From positions 372,001 through 436,000 of the forward strand of contig NZ_CANMTE010000003.1 of NCBI RefSeq assembly GCF_947500795.1: DNA of 64,000 nt. The letters are read 5' to 3'. Origin of the DNA: an uncultured Gelidibacter sp. (GTDB lineage: Bacteria > Bacteroidota > Bacteroidia > Flavobacteriales > Flavobacteriaceae). Shown piece by piece: positions 51,797 through 61,109 of the stretch (within the stretch, counting starts at the first letter, position 1; the number at the start of each line of letters is the position of its first letter). The notes under the pieces are model-generated. The model ran no database searches. It saw nothing but the letters and a program-made list of their open reading frames with translations, and had not been told where the DNA came from. Made by a program: the position numbers and the translations under genes.

Positions 51797-53965
51797 TTAT
51801 AGGTTTTCGTTAATAAAATTCGTCATTTTAGTATATAAATGTAATCTCGTGTTGCCACCGTAAATGCCATGGTCATTGTCTGGATAAATCATCCATTCAA
51901 ATTGTTTGTTGGCTTGAATAAGGGCTTCCACCATTTGCATGGTATTTTGAACATGCACGTTGTCATCTCCTGATCCGTGGATCAACAAGAAATTGCCTTT
52001 TAATTTATCCACATGGTGAATAGGAGAATTCTCATCATAACCTGTAGGATTTTCTTGCGGCGTGGTCATGTAGCGTTCCGTATAAATAGAGTCATAAAAA
52101 CGCCAGCTTGTTACCGGAGCAACTGCAATAGCCATTTTAAAGACATCATTCCCTTTAAATAAGGCATTACTACTCATAAATCCGCCGTAACTCCATCCCC
52201 AAATCCCCATACGATCTTGATCAATATAAGCTCTTGAACCTAATTGCTTAGCGGCTTCAATTTGGTCTTCAACTTCGTATTTACCCAATTCATTTTGAGT
52301 CACCTTTTTAAAATCAGCACCTTTAAATCCTGTGCCTCTACCATCAACACAAGCCACAATATAGCCTTGTTGTGCTAAATAATAATACCAATAATCATTG
52401 GCACTATTCCAAGAGTTTTTCACAGATTGAGACCCTGGTCCTGAATACTGAAACATAAATAACGGATAGGTTTTAGACGCATCAAAATTAGCCGGTTTAA
52501 TCATCCACATGTTCAAATCATTCCCGTTAACAGCAATAGTGCTGAATTCTTTTGCAGGCAAATTGTAGCCTTCCAAATTATTCTCTAAAGCCACATTGTC
52601 TTTGATCACTTTAACCAATTTACCGTCCTTTGCGGTATGTAAGGTGTATTTTGGAGCTGTTGTAGCACTTGAGTATGTGTTGATGAAATAAGTAAAATCA
52701 GCACTGAAATTAGCCGAATTTGTTCCTTCATTCTGAGTCAGACGCTTTTTGTTCTTCCCATTAATTTTTATGGAATAGACATCTCTATTGATGGAACCAT
52801 TTTCTACTGATTGATAGAAAATCGTATTATTCTTTTCATCAAAACCATAGTAATTAGTCACTTCCCAAGGCCCTTTGGTTACTTGATTGATCAATTTACC
52901 ATCTTTTGAATACAAGAAAATATGATTGTAACCATCCTTTTCTGAAGTCCAAATAAAACTATTGTCCTGTAAAAAGGTTAGGTTATCCGTCACATCAACA
53001 TATGCTTTGTCTTTCTCTTCCAACACCAGTTTAGATGACATATCCGTAGCGTTAATCATCCATAAATCAAGTTCATTTTGATGTCTGTTGGTGTATTGCG
53101 CACTTAAAACATCAGCATTGTTAGTCCATTTGATACGTGGAATATAGAAATCAGCATAAGGTTTTGATACTTTAACCTCATTAAGCTTATTTGATTTTAA
53201 ATCGTAGATATGAAGCGATACAAGAGCGTTAGCTTCACCTGCTTTAGGATATTTAAATACCAATTGATCAGGATATAATTCTTTACCGTAAATATCCATC
53301 GAAAACTCAGGCACATCAGTTTCATCAAAACGAATGAACGCGATGTAAGTTCCGGCTGCATTCCACTCAAAGGCACGCACAAAAGCGAACTCCTCTTCGT
53401 ACACCCAATCCGTAATACCATTGATGATTTTATTCTTCTCACCATCAAAGGTTAGTTGCGTCGTTTCATTACTCACAAGATCTTTTACAAATAGATTGTT
53501 GTTGAGTCCATACGCTACTTTCGTTCCATCAGGAGAAAAGGTTGGTTCTTGAATTTTTTCATCGGCAATCTTAACCAAAGTTTTTGTTTTAGTGTCATAC
53601 ACATAAAACACACCTAAAGTAGAACGACGAAAAATCGATTCTACCTCAGTAGCCAAAATAATTTTGCTCTCATCTTTACTAAACGTATAATCAGAAAAAT
53701 TAGGTATGGCTTCCAAGTCGGAAGAATTTACCAAAGTTTCCACTTTAGATAAGGTTTTATAATCATAAACATCTATTGCAGTTGAACCTTTTTCGTAATT
53801 GAGAACAGAGTACTGTTTTCCGTTATTCATGGAATGTAAAGATTGCATTCCTTCGGTTCTAAAGGTGCCATTCCAGATGGCATCGAGGGTAATTTCCTTG
53901 TTTTGGGCTGAGGTTAAAACAGTTACCAAAAGACAGACAAACAAGGAACTTTTTAAATACTTCAT
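51797..53965 (-). CDS. DPP-IV-like S9 peptidase
   Basis: The 722-residue exported prolyl dipeptidase-type enzyme has a signal peptide (about 1-20), an N-terminal beta-propeller, and a C-terminal hydrolase domain with Ser592 in GWSYGGF, Asp667 in GSGDDNVH and His699 in DNDHGIYGG. The double-Glu motif in DWVYEEEF (190-192), which binds the free amino end of the substrate, points to DPP-IV activity (release of X-Pro or X-Ala dipeptides). It heads the operon with POT copy 3. ATG start. Confidence 0.93.
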   Translation of the reverse strand: MKYLKSSLFVCLLVTVLTSAQNKEITLDAIWNGTFRTEGMQSLHSMNNGKQYSVLNYEKGSTAIDVYDYKTLSKVETLVNSSDLEAIPNFSDYTFSKDESKIILATEVESIFRRSTLGVFYVYDTKTKTLVKIADEKIQEPTFSPDGTKVAYGLNNNLFVKDLVSNETTQLTFDGEKNKIINGITDWVYEEEFAFVRAFEWNAAGTYIAFIRFDETDVPEFSMDIYGKELYPDQLVFKYPKAGEANALVSLHIYDLKSNKLNEVKVSKPYADFYIPRIKWTNNADVLSAQYTNRHQNELDLWMINATDMSSKLVLEEKDKAYVDVTDNLTFLQDNSFIWTSEKDGYNHIFLYSKDGKLINQVTKGPWEVTNYYGFDEKNNTIFYQSVENGSINRDVYSIKINGKNKKRLTQNEGTNSANFSADFTYFINTYSSATTAPKYTLHTAKDGKLVKVIKDNVALENNLEGYNLPAKEFSTIAVNGNDLNMWMIKPANFDASKTYPLFMFQYSGPGSQSVKNSWNSANDYWYYYLAQQGYIVACVDGRGTGFKGADFKKVTQNELGKYEVEDQIEAAKQLGSRAYIDQDRMGIWGWSYGGFMSSNALFKGNDVFKMAIAVAPVTSWRFYDSIYTERYMTTPQENPTGYDENSPIHHVDKLKGNFLLIHGSGDDNVHVQNTMQMVEALIQANKQFEWMIYPDNDHGIYGGNTRLHLYTKMTNFINENL

Positions 53966-54086
53966 TCAGGGATTTATTATTGATAAAATGCTGTCAAGTT
54001 TACTAAAAATTATGCAAAAACACTAACCTTTAATAGTTAAAAACGTAAAGCTGGAAATTGCAGCTTCATTTTCATAACTAGAATAC

Positions 54087-54094
54087 TATCTTTG
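54087..54094 (+). promoter_or_regulatory. Candidate -7 box for the mevalonate gene pair
   Basis: TATCTTTG lies 18 bases before the ATG of the HMG-CoA reductase gene. The nearest TTG (54058-54060) is 26 bases upstream, outside the usual range. Position and -7 match make it the best candidate. Confidence 0.35.
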
Positions 54095-54112
54095 CATTTA
54101 TAAACTTTCCTT

Positions 54113-55441
54113 ATGCGTAAACCAATTAAAGGCTTTTCCAAACTTTCAAAAATAGAAAAAATTGAATGGATAGCTGCTACTTATTTTAAAGATGCAGATG
54201 CCGCAAAACAAGCCATTAAACAATACTGGAATACAGACCAAAAGCTGCAACAGCTTCATGATGAATTCATTGAGAACACCATTACCAATTATTATTTACC
54301 ATTTGGTGTAGCGCCCAATTTCCTAATTAACGGAAAACTGTACACCATCCCCATGGCTATTGAAGAAAGTTCTGTGGTGGCCGCTGCCAGTAAAGCTGCT
54401 AAATTTTGGTTGGACCATGGCGGATTCAAAACGGAAGTTATTTCCACTACAAAAATCGGTCAGGTTCATTTTATGTATACTGGCGATTTTAGCAAACTTC
54501 AAAAGTTTTTTGCAGCCGTCAAGCCGAAGTTATATGAAGACTCTGAAGACATCACCAAAAGCATGAAAAAACGTGGTGGTGGCATTGTGGATATTGTTCT
54601 AAAAGATAAAACTGAGGATTTAAAGGATTACTACCAACTCCATGCAACTTTTGAAACCTTGGATGCCATGGGCGCCAATTTTATCAACTCCTGCTTGGAG
54701 CAATTTGCAAAAACCTTTAAATCTGAAGCGCTTCATTTTGATGATTTTTCAGAAGATGAAAGTCGCATACAAATAGTAATGAGCATTCTTTCCAACTATG
54801 TACCTGACTGTTTGGTACGCGTTGAAGTATCTTGTCCGGTTGACGAATTAACCGAAGACAAATCCATATCGGCAAAAGAATTCGCGCATAAATTTGTGCA
54901 AGCAGTAAATATTGCTGAGATAGAACCATACCGTGCTGTGACCCACAATAAAGGCATTATGAACGGTATTGACGCCGTTGTTCTTGCTACAGGAAACGAC
55001 TTTAGGGCAGTCGAAGCTGGTGTACATGCTTACGCGTCGCGCAACGGCTCTTATAGCAGCCTTTCTCACGCTGAAATTGTTGATGACGTATTCAGGTTTT
55101 GGATGGAAATTCCCTTAGCACTCGGAACGGTTGGTGGCTTAACCAATTTACATCCTTTAGTTAAAGTAGCTTTAGAAATGTTAGATCAGCCTACCGCCAA
55201 AGAGCTTATGCAAATTGTAGCAACGGCAGGTTTAGCACAAAACTTTGCAGCCTTGCGTTCGTTAACCACAACCGGAATTCAGGAAGGCCATATGAAAATG
55301 CATTTAATGAACATGTTGAATCAGCTAAATGCAACAGCTCAAGAGAAAGAAAAAATCGTAGCTCATTTTAAAAATAATACTGTAACTCATAGCGCAGTGG
55401 AGGCGGCTTTAAGCAACCTCAGAATGATGACTAATAACTAA
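54113..55441 (+). CDS. mvaA: Hydroxymethylglutaryl-CoA reductase, class II
   Basis: The enzyme reduces HMG-CoA to mevalonate for isoprenoids. The N terminus GFSKLSKIEKIEWIA is typical for class II, followed by ENTITNYYLPFGVAPNFLINGK, the catalytic Glu in PMAIEESSVVAAASKAA, the Lys region HNKGIMNGIDAVVLATGNDFRAVEA and the C-terminal His in QEGHMKMHLMN. At 442 residues it matches the class. In Flavobacteriaceae it serves biosynthesis by the mevalonate route despite the label degradative. The next gene is a GHMP kinase. ATG start. Confidence 0.94.
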   Translation: MRKPIKGFSKLSKIEKIEWIAATYFKDADAAKQAIKQYWNTDQKLQQLHDEFIENTITNYYLPFGVAPNFLINGKLYTIPMAIEESSVVAAASKAAKFWLDHGGFKTEVISTTKIGQVHFMYTGDFSKLQKFFAAVKPKLYEDSEDITKSMKKRGGGIVDIVLKDKTEDLKDYYQLHATFETLDAMGANFINSCLEQFAKTFKSEALHFDDFSEDESRIQIVMSILSNYVPDCLVRVEVSCPVDELTEDKSISAKEFAHKFVQAVNIAEIEPYRAVTHNKGIMNGIDAVVLATGNDFRAVEAGVHAYASRNGSYSSLSHAEIVDDVFRFWMEIPLALGTVGGLTNLHPLVKVALEMLDQPTAKELMQIVATAGLAQNFAALRSLTTTGIQEGHMKMHLMNMLNQLNATAQEKEKIVAHFKNNTVTHSAVEAALSNLRMMTNN

Positions 55442-55490
55442 AACTGAATAAATACACGGTATTTACATAAAACACTCAACTCCATCACTT

Positions 55491-56411
55491 TTGAACCCAA
55501 CGAGCAAGACTTTTTATAGCAACGGAAAATTACTCATCACAGGAGAATATCTCATTTTAGATGGAGCGATGGCTTTGGCCATTCCAACAAAATACGGACA
55601 ATCTCTATCTGTTGAGACGTTGGATAAAAACCTATTGGAATGGGAGAGTTTCGATCACGAAGGCAAGTCATGGTTTGAAGCCACAGTGGCTCTAAGTCCA
55701 GAATTTAAAGTTATAAAAACGAACGACCTTGCCATTTCTGAGCGTTTGATTCAAATATTGAATGCATTAAAAAAATACAATCCAAAATTCTTGGATGGCG
55801 CTATGGCCGTGAAGATTTCAACCAAAGCTGATTTTCCGAAGAATTGGGGATTGGGTACATCTTCAACATTAATAAACAATGTGGCACAATGGGCAAACAT
55901 TGACGCTTATAAAGTATTAGCAGATACGTTTGGCGGAAGCGGATATGACATTGCTTGTGCGAAACACAATGCGCCACTCACCTATCAACTGGAAAACGAC
56001 GGAAGAACCATCATTGAACGCGATTTCAATCCGCAGTTTAAAGATCAGTTATACTTTGTGTTCTTAAATAAAAAACAGAACAGTAGAGATGGTATTGCGT
56101 CGTATCAAAAAGCGAAAAGCGATATTGCGGGCGCCATTTCTGAAGTCACCGCTATTACAAATGATATGATAAGCTGTACCACTTTAGAGACTTTCCAGTT
56201 TCTTATGGCGAGTCATGAAACCATCATTTCTAAAATCATTAAGCAACACCCCGTAAAAGAACAGCTTTTTAACGATTTTAAGGGCAGCATCAAAAGTTTG
56301 GGTGCTTGGGGCGGCGATTTTGTTATGGCGGCTTCTGAGGACAATCCGGAGGCGTATTTTAAGGCCAAAGGATTTGATACTGTCATTCCCTATTCAAAAA
56401 TGATTTTATAG
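55491..56411 (+). CDS. GYDIA-type GHMP kinase
   Basis: The 306-residue GHMP-superfamily kinase has the motifs LLITGEYLILDGA (14-26), NWGLGTSSTL (ATP loop region) and GGSGYDIACA, the GYDIA signature from which the Bacteroidota family is named. Together with the preceding reductase it is expected to act on mevalonate or phosphomevalonate; I cannot say which step. The start is TTG (55491), since no ATG is near and the family N terminus FYSNGKLLITGEY follows directly. Confidence 0.85.
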   Translation: MNPTSKTFYSNGKLLITGEYLILDGAMALAIPTKYGQSLSVETLDKNLLEWESFDHEGKSWFEATVALSPEFKVIKTNDLAISERLIQILNALKKYNPKFLDGAMAVKISTKADFPKNWGLGTSSTLINNVAQWANIDAYKVLADTFGGSGYDIACAKHNAPLTYQLENDGRTIIERDFNPQFKDQLYFVFLNKKQNSRDGIASYQKAKSDIAGAISEVTAITNDMISCTTLETFQFLMASHETIISKIIKQHPVKEQLFNDFKGSIKSLGAWGGDFVMAASEDNPEAYFKAKGFDTVIPYSKMIL

Positions 56412-56467
56412 ATTATATCTTAAATAATAAACAACACGCCTAACGTTTACCGTTCAATTTAAAGCAT

Positions 56468-56503
56468 AAAAAAAGAGGTCTTAAATTTTAAGACCTCTTT
56501 TTT
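56468..56503. terminator. Bidirectional terminator between GHMP kinase and ppiD-like genes
   Basis: A long perfect stem AAAAAAGAGGTCTTAAA with TTTAAGACCTCTTTTTT around a minimal loop lies between two convergent genes. A/T runs on both sides allow termination from both directions. Confidence 0.88.
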
Positions 56504-56522
56504 ATGTATGATATTTAAACTA

Positions 56523-58667
56523 CTAGTAAAACATAGCTCTGTTATCTTCAATTTCAGCTGCTGCTTTTAAAGCTTCGTAAGCTTTAATTTGTGCCGCAGT
56601 TAATTTCGATCCGTTTAAACGGTTAGCAATTGCTTGGTAGCTATCCAATTTAGGAGCAGCAGTCTTTTTAGTCACTTGTACCATAAAGACACCTTTATTA
56701 CCATCGATTAATTTAGAAGTTTGACCTTCTTTCAATCCGAAAGCAACACCTACAACTTTAGGTTCTAAACCTGCACCCGCAAGGGTTGGGTTTTTTCTAT
56801 TTACTGCACTTGCAGTAGAAACTGCTACATTTTGACTTTTTGCAACTGCATCTACAGTAGAACCAGAAATCTTCTCACGAATCATTCTCGCTTTCTTTTC
56901 TTTTCTGATTTCAGGAATAACAGTTGCTGAGGCAGCCTCAGGTGTCATTAATCCTTTTTTGTTAACCGCAGTTACTTGAACAACAGCATAACCTATACCA
57001 GGGATAGAGAAACGTTTGTAGTCACCAACTTTAGTTCCGTCTTCAAAAGCCCAACGTACAATAGCTCTTTGGCTACCTAATCCTGGGATGTTTTCGTCTA
57101 ATTCTTTGATGTTGTTTACTGGTCTTACGACTGCATCATTCTCTTTAGCCACATCTTGCATGTCTTTTTCTTGAAGTGCAATTTCGAATTTAGATGTTTT
57201 ATTGAAAACATCATCAATTGTGTTTTCAGAAGGCTCGATAGTTTGTGCAAGCGTTGCAACTTTCACCATACGAGTTTTAGCTTTTTGGTCTAGGATTTCA
57301 ACAACGTGGAAACCGAAATCAGTTTTCACCACACCTAAATCACCTTTATTGTTTTCAAAAGTGTAATCTCTAAATTCTGGCACCATTGAATTGTATGCGT
57401 ACCAATCTAAAACACCTTCTTTTTCATTACTTACTTTATCAATAGAGAAGTCTAATAAGTCAACAAACTTAGAACGGTTGCCTCTAATAACAGCCACTAA
57501 ACTATCTGCTGTTGCTTTTGCTTGAGCTTCTGTTTGAACAGTTTCAGCATCTGCAGCACGAGATCCTACAAAAGGAATCAAAATGTGTCTTGATTTTACT
57601 GAGTCTGGCATGAATCTCTCTTCAACCAACTTAGTAATCTTGAACATGTTGTTGTCTTTGTAAGGTCCGTAATATTGACCTACACTAAGATTGAAAATAC
57701 TATCCTGAGCTACATCTGGCAAACTAGACTTTGTTAAAAAGCTATTGTTGTATTTCACATCAGAGTTTGCATTGATGAAACCTTCAATATCTTTAGTTGC
57801 TTTAAATCCAACTACAGTATCATTCAATTTTGACACTTCATTGTATTCAACTCTCGTATCCAATAATGCAACTACATTGTTCTTAGCAGAAGTTTCATCT
57901 TCTACAGATGCAGATTCTACAAACTGTACAAAGTTGATATCTCTTGAAGCTTCCACTTCATATTTCTTACTGTGTTTTTTGATATAATCTGAGATTTCAG
58001 ATTTAGAAACTTTAACTGCACTATCATCGATAGAAGTGTAAGGTACGTTCACAAATTTCACATCAACGTTAGCACTTTCCAAGTTGTATTCAACTTCAGC
58101 TTCAGCAAGTGTTGCACCAACTCCAGCTTTAATCATGTTGAAATATGCTTGTTCTTTAGCACCAACCGCAATTGCGTTTTCATTATTTACCCATTCCGCA
58201 TAATTGATTTGGAAGTTTCCAAGCGGTGCTCTCTCTGGAGAAATGGCTTTTAAATTAGCAATAAACTCATTCAATCTGTTTTCATCGAACATCCCAACTT
58301 CGTTAGTGAATTCTGGGTATGAAGAAAAACTGTTTCTCAAAAGATTTCTCATTTGATCTTTTTCAACAGTAAGACCTAAGTCTTCAAATTGGGTTTCTAG
58401 AACTGCACGTCTAACTTCCTGTTCCCAAACTCTATTCATTGTTTGAGTCGCTGTGGCACTAGGGCCCATTTGACGTTGCAAGTTTTCAACATTGCCCATA
58501 AACTCATCGCGTTTAATGTCAGTACCATTAATTGTTGCAATGGTATCTTGAGGACCGAAAGCGCTACTGTTTCTGAACAAGTCAGAAAGTACGAAAGCAA
58601 ATAGGGCCATTGCAATGATTGCAATAAGGAAAATTGAGCGTTGTCTAATTTTATTTAAAACTGCCAT
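56523..58667 (-). CDS. PpiD/SurA-like peptidylprolyl isomerase
   Basis: The 714-residue membrane-anchored chaperone has one N-terminal membrane helix (about 12-30; IFLIAIIAMALFAFVLSDLF), an SurA-like N-terminal part (TINGTDIKRDEFMGNVENLQRQ), a central parvulin (PpiC) domain (KSRHILIPFVG through DFGFHVVEILDQ) and a further C-terminal domain. It resembles PpiD, which helps folding of proteins leaving the Sec channel. The ATG at 58667 fits the family; a start 14 codons upstream adds unrelated residues. Confidence 0.9.
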   Translation of the reverse strand: MAVLNKIRQRSIFLIAIIAMALFAFVLSDLFRNSSAFGPQDTIATINGTDIKRDEFMGNVENLQRQMGPSATATQTMNRVWEQEVRRAVLETQFEDLGLTVEKDQMRNLLRNSFSSYPEFTNEVGMFDENRLNEFIANLKAISPERAPLGNFQINYAEWVNNENAIAVGAKEQAYFNMIKAGVGATLAEAEVEYNLESANVDVKFVNVPYTSIDDSAVKVSKSEISDYIKKHSKKYEVEASRDINFVQFVESASVEDETSAKNNVVALLDTRVEYNEVSKLNDTVVGFKATKDIEGFINANSDVKYNNSFLTKSSLPDVAQDSIFNLSVGQYYGPYKDNNMFKITKLVEERFMPDSVKSRHILIPFVGSRAADAETVQTEAQAKATADSLVAVIRGNRSKFVDLLDFSIDKVSNEKEGVLDWYAYNSMVPEFRDYTFENNKGDLGVVKTDFGFHVVEILDQKAKTRMVKVATLAQTIEPSENTIDDVFNKTSKFEIALQEKDMQDVAKENDAVVRPVNNIKELDENIPGLGSQRAIVRWAFEDGTKVGDYKRFSIPGIGYAVVQVTAVNKKGLMTPEAASATVIPEIRKEKKARMIREKISGSTVDAVAKSQNVAVSTASAVNRKNPTLAGAGLEPKVVGVAFGLKEGQTSKLIDGNKGVFMVQVTKKTAAPKLDSYQAIANRLNGSKLTAAQIKAYEALKAAAEIEDNRAMFY

Positions 58668-58957
58668 TTTATTGTATAAGTTAGAAAATATAGTGCGCGA
58701 AAATACCAATTTCTATCAAATAATAAAAGTAGAATACTATTTTATTAATTTAATATTGAATTGTTTGTCTAATGCCTTTAATTATTGCGAGAAAGCGCTG
58801 TAAAAAAGCGGGTTTTGATAAATTTTAATTCCGCGAAGACAAAACTACTGATTGCTGTTTTGAAGTGATTCCACTCTTTAACAGAGTCAATTTGAAGGAT
58901 AAGTTTTAATAATTCATAAGTAGATATTCAACCGAAACCGGAAAGAGTCGACTGAAA

Positions 58958-60247
58958 CTAATCTTCAGGAAGCACTTTTAGGGTTACTAACACAATTTTT
59001 GTCGTGGAAACTTCCAAAATTGTAAACAAGTAGTTCTCTATTTGAATTTGATCGTTTACTTGTGGAATTTCTTCCGTTTCGTCAACAATCAATCCACCTA
59101 AAGTTTCATAATTTTCACCTTCAGGAAGATCCAACTTGTAAACTTCATTGATATAGTCAACTTCTAACCTTGCCGAAAACTTATAAGTGGCATCGTCTAA
59201 TTTTTCTTCAATCAGCTCAATAGTATCGTGCTCATCTTCAATTTCACCAAACAATTCCTCAATAATATCCTCAACTGTGATAATACCTGAAGTTCCTCCA
59301 TATTCATCAATGACAACAGAAATACTTTTCCGTTTTTTGGTCAGCACGTTAAGGACATCCTTAACCAACATTGTTTCTGGAACAAACTCAACAGACATCA
59401 CGACCGACTTGATATCCTTAGGTTTTTTGAACAGTTCAAATGAGTGTACATAACCTACAATATCATCTACAGAATCTTTATAAACAAGAATTTTAGACAG
59501 TCCTGAGGAGGTAAATAAGGCGTTTAGGTTTTTAATGGAATCATTAATATCTACCGCAATAATTTCGGTACGTGGCAACATGACTTCTCTTGCTTTTACT
59601 TCAGAGAAATCGAGTGCATTTTGAAAGATTTGAATTTCACTATCAATTTCATCATGTTCTTCAACAGATTCCATTTGCTCGCTGATATAATTCCCTAATT
59701 CTACTTTGGTCATTACCAACTGCACATCATCTCCGCCTGTTTTGAAGAAGCGTTTTAAGATCATGTTAGAAATCCAAATGATAAAATCGGACACCCAAGA
59801 GAAGAGTCCGTAAAAGAAATACGCAGGAACTGCTAATATTTTGAGTAGTGAATTAGCGTAAATTTGAAAGAATACTTTAGGCAGAAATTCCGCCGTAATC
59901 AATATCAATAATGTAGAAATGATGGTTTGCGATAACAAACTCAAGTCATTCAACATATAATTTAAAAATCCATACTCTGTTGGCAAAAGAGATTTGAACC
60001 AGCCCACCAACTTATCACCCATTAAAAAGCCATAAACTACCAGTGCAATATTGTTTCCAATAAGCATTGTTGCAATAAACTTTGAAGGTTTCGCAGTGAG
60101 TTTTGTAAGCGTTCTCGCTAGAAAATCATTTTGCTTTTTTGCAATTTCTATGTGAATTTTATTAGAGGACACATAGGCAATCTCCATGCCTGAGAAAAAA
60201 GCGGATAAAATGAGGGACAAAATAATGATAAGGGCATTACCGTCCAT
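58958..60247 (-). CDS. CNNM/CorC (hemolysin-type) membrane protein with CBS domains
   Basis: The 429-residue protein has a DUF21/CNNM membrane domain (about 1-190, with FFSGMEIAYVSSN), a CBS pair (about 205-335; VMLPRTEIIAVDIND and VLTKKRKSISVVIDEYGGTSGIITVEDIIEELFGEI) and a C-terminal CorC_HlyC domain (about 345-429). Such proteins are linked to magnesium/cobalt efflux; flavobacterial relatives include the gliding protein GldE. Without the gld neighbours the gliding role is not supported. ATG start, 3 bases after the small protein gene. Confidence 0.9.
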   Translation of the reverse strand: MDGNALIIILSLILSAFFSGMEIAYVSSNKIHIEIAKKQNDFLARTLTKLTAKPSKFIATMLIGNNIALVVYGFLMGDKLVGWFKSLLPTEYGFLNYMLNDLSLLSQTIISTLLILITAEFLPKVFFQIYANSLLKILAVPAYFFYGLFSWVSDFIIWISNMILKRFFKTGGDDVQLVMTKVELGNYISEQMESVEEHDEIDSEIQIFQNALDFSEVKAREVMLPRTEIIAVDINDSIKNLNALFTSSGLSKILVYKDSVDDIVGYVHSFELFKKPKDIKSVVMSVEFVPETMLVKDVLNVLTKKRKSISVVIDEYGGTSGIITVEDIIEELFGEIEDEHDTIELIEEKLDDATYKFSARLEVDYINEVYKLDLPEGENYETLGGLIVDETEEIPQVNDQIQIENYLFTILEVSTTKIVLVTLKVLPED

Positions 60248-60250
60248 AAA

Positions 60251-60433
60251 TTATTGTTTGTTATCCATTTTTTTTATGAAACGCTTTTTGAAGAAATACA
60301 TTCCAACGGCCAATACCGAAAAAAACAAAAGCATATACGCTTTTTCTCTTTCAACATTCCACAGCCTTACCGTCTCATAAATAAAGAAGACAGCGATAAA
60401 TAAATAAACGTATTGAATAATTTTTTGAAGCAT
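60251..60433 (-). CDS. Two-helix membrane microprotein, function unknown
   Basis: The 60-residue product has two hydrophobic segments (about 6-21 and 33-48) separated by a polar turn, with a basic C terminus (KKRFIKKMDNKQ). It is 3 bases upstream of the CNNM/CorC gene and in the same direction, so it may be a partner of that protein. I do not recognise a family. Confidence 0.65.
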   Translation of the reverse strand: MLQKIIQYVYLFIAVFFIYETVRLWNVEREKAYMLLFFSVLAVGMYFFKKRFIKKMDNKQ

Positions 60434-60542
60434 TTTAATGAATCATTATAATTAGCCACAAAGATAACTAATTATTTATCTGAACTTAAATTAAAATAGG
60501 TGAATTGAAATGAGGGAAACTTGGGAATTTGAACTCCTAAGT

Positions 60543-61109
60543 CTACTGAGACGTATCTTCATCTAAATACACAGTACTTGTAACTTCACTGATCCCATAA
60601 CTTGTAAAATCACGATTGGAATCGAAAGCATTACCCGTCACTATTTTTGTTGGGGACACATATTTGATAGGCTTGTTAGAAAATACCCAATCGCGCTTTT
60701 GGTCATAAAACAACTGCTGCGCAAAAATACTGTCTTTCGTTTCTGTGGTGATAAGGACGTTGCCCCTTAAATCAATTAAATCTGTATTGTTATAAACGAT
60801 GGCATAATCAGCAACAATTACACTTTTTTTATTGCGCTCGTCATACAAATTCAAGGTCACACCATCAGGAAACTCATTATATGAAAATTCCCTATTGGAG
60901 AAATCCAACATTTTAGGGCTGATTAAATTTGCAATTAACCGACCAGAATCAGTGTATTTCAAATTCATGTCTTCAGCAATTCCTATCGGTTCGTTCTGAA
61001 GGACACCAATTTGTTGCACTTCCTTAAAGTTGTTTTTACATGAAAAAAACATAGTCACAGCTAATGCCGTGACTATGTTGAATAAACTATATGATGATGT
61101 TTGTTTCAT
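60543..61109 (-). CDS. lptC: LPS export protein LptC
   Basis: LptC passes lipopolysaccharide from the LptBFG transporter to LptA. The 188-residue protein has an N-terminal hydrophobic segment ending at Cys (LAVTMFFSCKNN), possibly a lipoprotein in this phylum, and then a beta-jellyroll repeat region: MNLKYTDSGRLIANLISPKM, FPDGVTLNLYDE, DLIDLRGNVLITTETKDSIFAQQLFYDQKRDWVFSNKPIK. This pattern is diagnostic of the OstA/LptC fold. The gene starts directly after the TPR gene stop. Confidence 0.92.
   Translation of the reverse strand: MKQTSSYSLFNIVTALAVTMFFSCKNNFKEVQQIGVLQNEPIGIAEDMNLKYTDSGRLIANLISPKMLDFSNREFSYNEFPDGVTLNLYDERNKKSVIVADYAIVYNNTDLIDLRGNVLITTETKDSIFAQQLFYDQKRDWVFSNKPIKYVSPTKIVTGNAFDSNRDFTSYGISEVTSTVYLDEDTSQ

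Noticed and set aside
58668-58957. Small gene in the spacer between the CNNM and ppiD-like genes
   Set aside because: Only a short open frame antisense to the ppiD start extends there; the spacer shows no family, terminator or good promoter that I can support.
58958-60247. Gliding motility protein GldE
   Set aside because: The domain layout fits, but the neighbouring gld genes are absent, so the general CNNM/CorC label is kept.
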